Origin: Clostridium sp. DL-VIII
GTDB lineage: Bacteria; Bacillota; Clostridia; Clostridiales; Clostridiaceae
Length of the DNA stretch: 64,000 nucleotides
Direction: 5' to 3'
Assembly (NCBI RefSeq): GCF_000230835.1
Contig: NZ_CM001240.1
Location: 6,279,779 to 6,343,778, forward strand
A program made the translations under genes and the position numbers. Position 1 is the stretch's first letter. Each line of letters starts with the position of its first letter. This document shows positions 56,562 through 64,000 of the stretch, piece after piece. The notes under the pieces were generated by a model. It was not told where the DNA came from and ran no database searches. It worked only from the letters and a program-made list of their open reading frames with translations.

Positions 56562-58643
56562 CTATTTTTTTAGATTATTTATACTTTCTATAACTTTTGC
56601 TACTTCCATCTCTGGAATTTCTTCATATCTAATAAATTCCTTTGAAAACATTCCCCTGCCTTGAGTTAAGGAACGCAGCTCTGTGGCATACTTTCTAATT
56701 TCTGCAAGTGGAATTTCTGCCATGACCTTTTGCTTACCTCCTTCTGGTTCCATTCCAATTACTCTGCCTCTCTTTTTATTTATATCTGCAATTACATCAC
56801 CCATATATTCATTAGGTAATACAACCTCAACTTTCATTATTGGCTCTAACAAAATAGGTTTTGCCTGTTCAAGACCTTTCTTATAAGCTATGGATGCTGC
56901 AAGCTTAAATGCCATTTCAGATGAATCAACTGAGTGATATGATCCATCATGAAGAGTCGCCCTAAGACCTATAACTGGACAGCCGGCTAAAACACCATGA
57001 GCAATACATTCTCTCAACCCTTTTTCCACTGCCGGAATAAAGTTTCTTGGAACGGATCCTCCAACAACATTATCCACGAATTCTAAATCTTCGTTTCCAT
57101 CTGTTCTAGGTTCAAACTTTATCACAACATCACCATATTGTCCATGACCACCAGATTGTTTTTTATGCTTCCCCTGTACATCCGAAGTCCCTTTTATTGC
57201 TTCCTTGTATGGAACCTTTGGCAAACTTAAAACTGCATCTACTCCAAATTTACTTTTTATTTTACTTGCAATTACATTTATATGAGTTTCTCCAAGCCCT
57301 GAAACTATGATTTCTGCATTTTCTACATCTCTTGATATTTCGAAAACTGGATCTTCATCTTTTAATTTATTTAAAGCCTGAGATATCTTTTCTTCATCAC
57401 CTTTGGCTTGTGGTATCATTGCCATAGAACAAACTGCTTTAGGAAAATTCATTTTATCATACATTATTTTAAAATCTGAACTTGCTAGTGTATCTCCTGT
57501 ATTTGTATACTGTAATTTAGAAATTGCTCCTATATCTCCCGCAATAATTCTTTTAGCTGGTATTTGTGTCTTTCCTCTAATGAAGCAAATATGAGATAAT
57601 TTTTCAGCTTTATCTTTATTAACATTTAATACTGTCATATCCTCTTTAGCTTCTCCAGTCATAACTCTAAAGAAAGATATTTTACCTACAAACGGATCTG
57701 CAATCGTTTTAAATACCAATGCTGAAAATGGCTTTTCTTGATCAAGATTAACGAAAGTCTCTTCGTTATTTGTAACATTCAAAGCCTTTTGAGAAATTGC
57801 ATATTCTGGAGAAGGAAAGCATTCCACAATATCGTCAATTAAAGAATCCATTCCTATTACTTTAGTTGCACTGCCACACATAACAGGAGCAATATCGCCA
57901 CTCGCACATCCTTTTATTAAACCCTTGCAAATTTCTTCATCACTTAATGTTCCTTCGCTAAAATACTTGTCTAATAATTCTTCATCAGTTTCTGCAACTG
58001 ACTCCATAATCATTCTTTTGCATTCTTCAACTTTCTCTTTCAATTCCTCTGGTATATCTAAAATCTTTATTTCTTTAGTCTTTATATCATATATTCGCGC
58101 CTGCTCTGAAATAACATTTATTACACCTGTGAACTGATCTTCTTTCCCTATTGGATATTGAATTGGAACTACACTCATTCCAAACTTTTCTTTAAGTGAA
58201 TCTAATACCTTATCAAAATTTGCATTTTCACGATCAAGTTTATTTATAAAAATTGTTCTAGGCAGTTTAATTTTATTACAATATTCCCATGCTCTTTCAG
58301 TCCCAGCTTTTATTCCTGAAACTGCACTTACCACTATCATTCCAACATCTACAGCTCTCATTCCCTCAATACATTCACCTTGAAAATCAGCATATCCTGG
58401 AATATCAACAAGATTTATTTTAATATTATCTAATTCAATTGGAGCTATTGAAAGTGCAATAGAAAATTGTCTGTTCTTTTCTTCAGTATCAAAATCTAAA
58501 ACAGTAGTTCCATCTTCAATTTTCCCTAATCTATCTATTATTTTCGAATAATATAGAAGACTTTCTGCTAAAGAAGTTTTTCCTGTTCCATTATGTCCCA
58601 TTAATCCTACATTCCTTAAATTTTTAATACTATAATCTTTCAT
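56562..58643 (-). CDS. fusA2: Elongation factor G-like translational GTPase
   Basis: A 693-residue paralogue of EF-G, with all five domains by length. G1 is GHNGTGKTSL near residue 16, G3 DIPGYADF near 75, G4 NKLD near 136. Domain IV has QSGGHGQYGDVVIKFEP and domain V EVVLPNEYMGDVIADINKKRGRVIGME. It is not the str-operon fusA. Similar proteins may aid ribosome recycling or stress translation; TetM-like protection is another option. The ATG at 58643 has a weak RBS (GGTAGAG) inside a hairpin arm, preceded by a possible leader peptide. Confidence 0.88.
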   Translation of the reverse strand: MKDYSIKNLRNVGLMGHNGTGKTSLAESLLYYSKIIDRLGKIEDGTTVLDFDTEEKNRQFSIALSIAPIELDNIKINLVDIPGYADFQGECIEGMRAVDVGMIVVSAVSGIKAGTERAWEYCNKIKLPRTIFINKLDRENANFDKVLDSLKEKFGMSVVPIQYPIGKEDQFTGVINVISEQARIYDIKTKEIKILDIPEELKEKVEECKRMIMESVAETDEELLDKYFSEGTLSDEEICKGLIKGCASGDIAPVMCGSATKVIGMDSLIDDIVECFPSPEYAISQKALNVTNNEETFVNLDQEKPFSALVFKTIADPFVGKISFFRVMTGEAKEDMTVLNVNKDKAEKLSHICFIRGKTQIPAKRIIAGDIGAISKLQYTNTGDTLASSDFKIMYDKMNFPKAVCSMAMIPQAKGDEEKISQALNKLKDEDPVFEISRDVENAEIIVSGLGETHINVIASKIKSKFGVDAVLSLPKVPYKEAIKGTSDVQGKHKKQSGGHGQYGDVVIKFEPRTDGNEDLEFVDNVVGGSVPRNFIPAVEKGLRECIAHGVLAGCPVIGLRATLHDGSYHSVDSSEMAFKLAASIAYKKGLEQAKPILLEPIMKVEVVLPNEYMGDVIADINKKRGRVIGMEPEGGKQKVMAEIPLAEIRKYATELRSLTQGRGMFSKEFIRYEEIPEMEVAKVIESINNLKK

Positions 58644-58664
58644 GAACTCTACCAAACTTTTAAG

Positions 58665-58739
58665 TCATCTTAAAAGTTGGCTTTCACCTGCCTTTCCCAT
58701 GATAATATTATTTGATATTATATTTCTATTTATGTTCAT
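58665..58739 (-). CDS. Possible leader peptide upstream of the EF-G-like gene
   Basis: A 24-codon frame (MNINRNIISNNIIMGKAGES..., stop at 58665) begins 5 bases after AGAGG and about 35 bases after the predicted transcript start. Its last codons form the left arm of a hairpin (58652-58680: 12 bp, TCAT loop, one bulge) whose right arm overlaps the weak RBS of the EF-G-like gene, 22 bases further on. This layout resembles attenuators of ribosome-protection and Erm genes. The peptide may also be chance. Confidence 0.3.
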   Translation of the reverse strand: MNINRNIISNNIIMGKAGESQLLR

Positions 58740-58780
58740 TAAATCCTCTTTAATTTTCTAAATTTTCTGAAAATTTATAT

Positions 58781-58809
58781 ATTATCCTTTTCTTTGTTAA
58801 ACTTTTCAA
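58781..58809 (-). promoter_or_regulatory. Promoter of the EF-G-like gene
   Basis: Minus-strand TTGAAA (58804-58809) and GATAAT (58781-58786) are 17 bases apart. Confidence 0.55.
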
Positions 58810-58826
58810 TTTATTCTTACATTTTA

Positions 58827-58855
58827 TTGTAGTATTTTTAAAAAAACATTATAAT
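58827..58855 (+). promoter_or_regulatory. Promoter of the polytopic membrane protein gene
   Basis: TTGTAG (58827-58832) and TATAAT (58850-58855) are 17 bases apart, divergent from the EF-G-like promoter. Confidence 0.6.
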
Positions 58856-58918
58856 TTTATCTGTCATTAGTTAAGGCTATTTTATAATTTTAATCTAAAT
58901 TGATGGAGGCAAAATTTA

Positions 58919-60397
58919 ATGAATACCAAGAAAAACTTAAGAAGTTATTATAAGATTTTATTTTTTATACTTGCCATTGGAATAGTTATTGGAGTTTTAT
59001 TTATACAACCACAAGTTGGTGTTGCTGACCAAGGTGATTTTAATAGAATAATGAGCATATCTGGGCTATCATTATTAGATTCAGATGCAAATAATCCTAA
59101 CTTTATAAGATTTATGAGTTATATTGTAACTGATTATCAAATAACGAATATTACCAATCTAACCTTAACTATTTTTGGATCTAGCCTTAGTTATCTAATT
59201 ATACTAATTAATACTATCTCCAAATTATTTGGGCAAGCTATATTTAAAACTCAGTATTTATCTGTAATTTACAGTATTATATATATTCTTTCTTTTAGCA
59301 TAATATTAAAATCCTTTAACATAAAGAATCGCATAAAACTCATAATTCTTGAACTATTAATACTGTTCTTCTTCTTTGATGGAAATTATTTAATTTGGTT
59401 CAATAGTCTTTACGGTGAACCAATGATGTTTACAACATTAGTACTATTTATTGCTTCTGTTCTTAACTACATTTATTACAAATATATCCTTAAGAAAAAC
59501 GAAAAAATATTTTCAAAAATATTTTTCATATTGTTTTCAGCATTCTTGTTTTTGGGTTCAAAACTACAAGTACTTACTTCATTGCCTATTATTATACTTT
59601 TTATCGTTAAAGTACTCTTTGATAACAGACGTTCTCTCAATAAAATAAATCTATACATATTGTGCATTGTCCTTTGTTTTGTAATAGCATATCCTATTGG
59701 CATTAGCTATAATAGCTCTGACTTGAATGTTGATACCCAATATAACTCAGTTTTTTATGGTATATTAAAAGATTCTAAAACTCCAGAGCAAGATTTAATA
59801 GATTTAGGTCTTAATCCAGATATGGCAGTCGACGCTGGAAAAAACGCTTATTTAGCTGAGGATAAATATGTGAAGTATTCTCCTAAAAGCGAATTAACTG
59901 CTGAAGAATTTTATAGTAACATAAATAATCTAAAACTTGCTAAATTTTATTTATCTCATCCTCAAAGATTATTAAATGGTATGAAATATACAGCTAGTAA
60001 AGCATTTTCTACTAGTACATTGCTTGGAAAACATTATAGAAGCTATAGTGAAAAGCCTATTACAGACTTCAATAGATTTACTCTTTGGTCAACATTTAGA
60101 GAAAATATGCTTCCTCACGAATTATACTTTATAGTTTCAGTTTATCTTATTCTTGCAGTATACTCACTTTATAAATATATTAAAAGTAAATCTAATTTAG
60201 AAATAAAAACCAAATTACTTTTACTCTGGACTGTTATGTTAATAGGTATAATTCAATTCCCAATGCCATTTGTAGGCAACGGTGAAGCTGATACTGCGAA
60301 GCAATTATTCCTATTTAATTTTATTTTTGATGGATTACTCTTATTTGTTTCTATAAAGATTATTTTCAAGATAATTGATCTATTTAAAATTAAGTGA
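58919..60397 (+). CDS. Polytopic membrane protein, probable GT-C-like glycan transferase
   Basis: A 492-residue protein with about nine or ten membrane segments. An early extracytoplasmic loop contains VADQGDFNRIM (residues about 35-45), a charged loop of the kind seen in lipid-linked-sugar-dependent glycosyltransferases. A soluble loop of about 130 residues sits near 265-395. I associate ADQGDF-type proteins with WsfD-like hexose transferases of glycan synthesis, but this is uncertain. RBS GGAGG, 9 bases upstream. Monocistronic. Confidence 0.6.
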   Translation: MNTKKNLRSYYKILFFILAIGIVIGVLFIQPQVGVADQGDFNRIMSISGLSLLDSDANNPNFIRFMSYIVTDYQITNITNLTLTIFGSSLSYLIILINTISKLFGQAIFKTQYLSVIYSIIYILSFSIILKSFNIKNRIKLIILELLILFFFFDGNYLIWFNSLYGEPMMFTTLVLFIASVLNYIYYKYILKKNEKIFSKIFFILFSAFLFLGSKLQVLTSLPIIILFIVKVLFDNRRSLNKINLYILCIVLCFVIAYPIGISYNSSDLNVDTQYNSVFYGILKDSKTPEQDLIDLGLNPDMAVDAGKNAYLAEDKYVKYSPKSELTAEEFYSNINNLKLAKFYLSHPQRLLNGMKYTASKAFSTSTLLGKHYRSYSEKPITDFNRFTLWSTFRENMLPHELYFIVSVYLILAVYSLYKYIKSKSNLEIKTKLLLLWTVMLIGIIQFPMPFVGNGEADTAKQLFLFNFIFDGLLLFVSIKIIFKIIDLFKIK

Positions 60398-60791
60398 ATC
60401 GATTTTAAGCATCTATAACATAAAAATTAATGCTATGACGAAGTAGTGGATATGATTTATGAGATAATAGCTTCTTCACACAGCTATCAGATAAGCTAAA
60501 AAATTTAAAACAACAATTTTTTATTTAATTAGTTTCACTATCAAATCATAATCCATTTAATATAGATACTAAATACATACAATTAGATTTGCAAAAGAAG
60601 TTGATGAAAGCTATCTTGGTAGGTATTTAGAAAGTTTACATTACACATATGAACAAATTTAAATTATTTATTCCTCAAAGATAATAAAAGATAGTTTTTT
60701 TATGAATGACAAAATAAAATAATTATTATACATAATTAATCCTTTTTTAATATATAGCATCTAAGTTTACTAAAAAACTCTGTCTATAATG
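60398..60791. other. Gene-free gap with possible coding debris
   Basis: No intact gene. A 25-codon protein-like stretch RFAKEVDESYLGRYLESLHY near 60590-60660 ends at a stop but has no start codon and is preceded by stops. It could be decayed coding sequence. Confidence 0.3.
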
Positions 60792-60854
60792 ATATGAGAG
60801 ATATAATCAGCGCATAAAATAATCTCTGATTATATCTCTCATATTATTATAAGC
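60792..60854. terminator. Terminator between convergent membrane protein and vanZ-like genes
   Basis: A perfect 19-bp stem (60792-60810 with 60836-60854; core GAGAGATATAATCAG) around a 25-base loop. T-runs are modest on either side. Confidence 0.6.
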
Positions 60855-60893
60855 ATGCATTCATATTATAAAATGAAACACAAAATTAAAAGA

Positions 60894-61340
60894 TTATATC
60901 AATTTGTTTCTAAATAAATGAATCCTGCTTAATCTAATTAATATCAAAACAATGCTACCAAAAGTGTCTATTATGACATCTCTAACAGCACCTTCTCGTC
61001 CCAATACGAAAAGTTGATGTATTTCATCAGAACAGGCATATAAAAATACAAATATTATAGTCATAACAACAACTTTCCTCATATTAAAATATAAATTAAA
61101 CACATTAAATGCTAATAAGGCCAAAATCATATATTCAAGAAAATGTGCACATTTTCTAACAACAAAATTAGCAAGCTGTCCAAAAATACCATTTACATCT
61201 ATACCTATACTAGCTAATACTTTTATTATCCCTTCACTTTGAGAATCAGATATGTTAGCTGGTTGATTTGACATAACAAATATTCCAGCCATCCAAATAA
61301 TTAATAAAAACCAATAAATAATTTTCCTTTTGTTTCTCAT
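60894..61340 (-). CDS. VanZ-like family membrane protein
   Basis: A 148-residue protein with four membrane segments. VanZ marks include VMSNQPANISDSQS near residue 23, RKCAHFLEYMILALL near 62 and YACSDEIHQLFVLGREGAVRDVIIDTFGS near 100. VanZ gives low-level teicoplanin resistance in enterococci; chromosomal homologues are common and of unclear role. No van genes are near. RBS AGAGG. Confidence 0.88.
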   Translation of the reverse strand: MRNKRKIIYWFLLIIWMAGIFVMSNQPANISDSQSEGIIKVLASIGIDVNGIFGQLANFVVRKCAHFLEYMILALLAFNVFNLYFNMRKVVVMTIIFVFLYACSDEIHQLFVLGREGAVRDVIIDTFGSIVLILIRLSRIHLFRNKLI

Positions 61341-61398
61341 ATTTAACCTCTTTAAAGTAAGATTTCTACGCTATAGCTTAATGCTTATTATGGATACT

Positions 61399-61836
61399 TC
61401 ATTCTGACATGTATCTATTTATATATGCAAGTGACTCTTCCAACAATTCCTGTCCCTTTTCTAGTCCATCAATCTTTAACTCAAGATTGCAAATTCTTTG
61501 ATCTATTTGATACATAAATTGCTTTATATCTTGTAATAGTTTAGCTTCATATGTTACTTGTACTCCCTCATCATCAATAAATACCTTTTCTGGTGGGGCT
61601 CCGCACTTGGTACATTTTGCATATATACCTTGTTCATCTAAATTATTAAAGACCTTAAATGTATCATTATTACATTCTGTACAATTTGATAGCATTATGA
61701 AATCATAATAACTTACATCATAATAATAATCACTTCCGCAATCCTTACATGTTAGCTTTAATTTATTATCTTCTGTCATTATATGAAACTCATTTCCACT
61801 ACACCCATCTTTTTTACAGACAATAGTTTGTATCAT
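61399..61836 (-). CDS. Zinc-ribbon protein with C-terminal coiled coil, unknown function
   Basis: A 145-residue protein. Four cysteine pairs (C-x4-C near residue 7, then CKDC, CTEC and CTKC) over residues 7-80 suggest two zinc ribbons; residues about 100-145 are helical with heptad-like leucines. I do not recognise the family. The start at 61836 (second Met of the frame) is preferred because GAGAGGG stands 7 bases before it. It may be co-transcribed with the VanZ-like gene 58 bases downstream. Confidence 0.6.
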   Translation of the reverse strand: MIQTIVCKKDGCSGNEFHIMTEDNKLKLTCKDCGSDYYYDVSYYDFIMLSNCTECNNDTFKVFNNLDEQGIYAKCTKCGAPPEKVFIDDEGVQVTYEAKLLQDIKQFMYQIDQRICNLELKIDGLEKGQELLEESLAYINRYMSE

Positions 61837-62070
61837 ACTCATACCCTCTCATAAATATAATTTCTCTCTATTTTACTACATGTTTAATTATCGAATTTCC
61901 TTTTTTTAACACATTCTACAACTAAATTATATGCTATAATTTTTCTATTGTACACTGTAATAATTAGTATTTTTAATTCATTTTATGAGATAGTTCTACT
62001 GTTTTTTATATTTAAGTTTACATTTCTCTATTATATTATATTGAATAGCATATATAATATAAAAAATAAA

Positions 62071-62099
62071 AAAACTATGAATTACAAATTCATAGTTTT
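62071..62099 (-). terminator. Terminator of the rRNA operon
   Basis: A perfect 13-bp stem AAAACTATGAATT / AATTCATAGTTTT with a 3-base loop, followed by a long T-run on the minus strand, five bases after tRNA-Ala. Confidence 0.88.
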
Positions 62100-62103
62100 C
62101 TAA

Positions 62104-62179
62104 TGGTGGAGATAAAGAGATTCGAACTCTTGACCCCCTGCGTGCAAGGCAGGTGCTCTCCCAACTGAGCTATACCCCC
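62104..62179 (-). tRNA. tRNA-Ala (anticodon TGC)
   Basis: A 76-base cloverleaf with acceptor GGGGGTA/TATCTCC (two G-U pairs), D arm TAGCTCAGTTGGGAGAGCA, anticodon loop CTTGCAC (TGC), T arm AGTTCGAATCT and encoded ACCA. It is the last gene of the rRNA operon. Confidence 0.96.
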
Positions 62180-62180
62180 A

Positions 62181-62257
62181 TGGTGGACCTTCAGGGACTC
62201 GAACCCTAGACCTACCGGTTATGAGCCGGTTGCTCTAACCAACTGAGCTAAAGATCC
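62181..62257 (-). tRNA. tRNA with CAT anticodon, probably tRNA-Ile2
   Basis: A 77-base cloverleaf with acceptor GGATCTT/AAGGTCC, D arm TAGCTCAGTTGGTTAGAGCA, anticodon loop CTCATAA and encoded ACCA. The body resembles Firmicute tRNA-Ile(CAT), in which TilS modifies C34 to lysidine to read AUA. Elongator tRNA-Met is the alternative. One base separates it from tRNA-Ala. Confidence 0.85.
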
Positions 62258-62304
62258 ATTAAAGTCACTAAAACTTTAATATAAAATCTTGTAAAAACAA
62301 GATT

Positions 62305-62421
62305 ACCTCGCAACGTCCTACTCTGCCACACAGTCTCCCATGCAGTACCATCGGCGCTATAGACCTTAACTTTCCTGTTCGGAATGGGAAGGAGTGTTAC
62401 CTCTATGCCATCATCACGAGA
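62305..62421 (-). rRNA. rrf: 5S ribosomal RNA (operon copy)
   Basis: A 117-base 5S gene between 23S and the two tRNAs. The core matches the orphan copy at 51108-51224. A hairpin (AATCTTGT/ACAAGATT, 62285-62304) right after its 3' end probably guides processing. Confidence 0.93.
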
Positions 62422-62625
62422 TGCATGTTTTTCCCAAATCTTCGATTTGGTTGAAAAACAGCACACCAACGAACGTATGTGAGTTAGTGTTTCCTTAGAA
62501 AAATAACCCTTGTTCATCGCTTATACTATTTTTTCAGTAATTATCCTAAATAACTACTACTTAAAAGAACCTTGTTCTTTCAAAATTGCACATAGTCCTT
62601 AATGTATTTACAACTTGATTATATT
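62422..62625 (-). other. 23S-5S intergenic spacer
   Basis: A transcribed spacer with a CCAAATC-TTC-GATTTGG hairpin just before the 5S gene (62434-62450), a likely RNase cleavage site. No tRNA lies in it. Confidence 0.6.

Positions 62626-64000
<1,375 letters not shown>

Noticed and set aside
62248..62517. Minus-strand open frame of 89 codons
   Set aside because: It overlaps the 5S gene and the CAT tRNA; its coding look is an artefact of structured RNA genes.

Overview
The window is chromosomal DNA of a low-GC Firmicute, almost certainly a Clostridium sensu stricto. The bases are roughly 70% A+T. Ribosome-binding sites are strong AGGAGG types with ATG, GTG and TTG starts. The rRNA and tRNA genes are clostridial in form, and the gene neighbourhoods (rapZ-yvcK-whiA, ftsE-ftsX-ctp-PDZ protein-uvrB-uvrA, acpS-ydcC-like-mazEF, trmN6-rsmI with divergent abrB) match Firmicute synteny. 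No phage, integrase, CRISPR array or intact insertion sequence was seen. This is mostly core genome with many small non-coding signals. A species cannot be assigned by eye; a solventogenic Clostridium is a guess.

Layout. 1-3.2 kb: dnaE, cut by the window edge. 3.6-7.4 kb: rapZ-yvcK-whiA and a Dabb-domain gene. 7.7-14 kb: murB, uvrC and an FHA protein-FtsW/RodA-PBP wall-synthesis cluster. 14.3-23.8 kb: uvrA, uvrB (promoter with a LexA box), a MinJ-like PDZ protein, an S41 protease, ftsX and ftsE. 24.2-32.3 kb: yitT, a split transketolase, mazEF, a YdcC-like protein, nnr, acpS, a DUF6514-like gene, a gene-free stretch holding a candidate small RNA, and ssb. 32.4-43.1 kb: yihY, dltB, a microprotein that looks like DltX, dltD, a wbpE-wbpD-wbpA nucleotide-sugar set, a nuclease-fused XPD/DinG helicase and a DUF1836 gene. 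43.5-48.4 kb: abrB with tandem promoters and a Spo0A box, rsmI, trmN6, an NlpC/P60 hydrolase, tRNA-Pro and a HAD phosphatase. 48.6-54.6 kb: a parvulin, ung, a hypothetical gene, a 97-bp MITE-like element, tRNA-Phe plus an orphan 5S gene, a 2Fe-2S protein, a sirtuin, a truncated sensor kinase and cinA. 55-62 kb: a ROK glucokinase, an EF-G-like GTPase with a possible leader peptide, a polytopic membrane protein, a VanZ-like protein and a zinc-ribbon protein. 62.1-64 kb: the 3' end of an rRNA operon (23S partial, 5S, tRNA-Ile, tRNA-Ala, all on the minus strand).

How the genes fit together. Much of the window serves envelope growth and division: MurB, FtsW/PBP, FtsEX, the S41 protease, the NlpC hydrolase, RapZ/YvcK/WhiA, teichoic-acid D-alanylation and UDP-diacetamido-glucuronate synthesis. 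A second theme is DNA repair (UvrA, UvrB and UvrC all present, Ung, the DinG-like helicase, SSB). Regulation visible in the DNA includes a LexA box on uvrB, a Spo0A box on abrB, a palindrome at the dlt promoter, a hairpin at the EF-G-like start, and a possible free-standing small RNA.

The most interesting items are the DltX-like microprotein, the small-RNA locus near 31.5 kb, the possible leader-peptide attenuator of the EF-G-like gene, the MITE with a target duplication, the orphan 5S gene with its own consensus promoter, and a family of decayed palindromic repeats sitting at gene ends. All calls were made by reading the sequence without any search; family names rest on recognised motifs and gene order.
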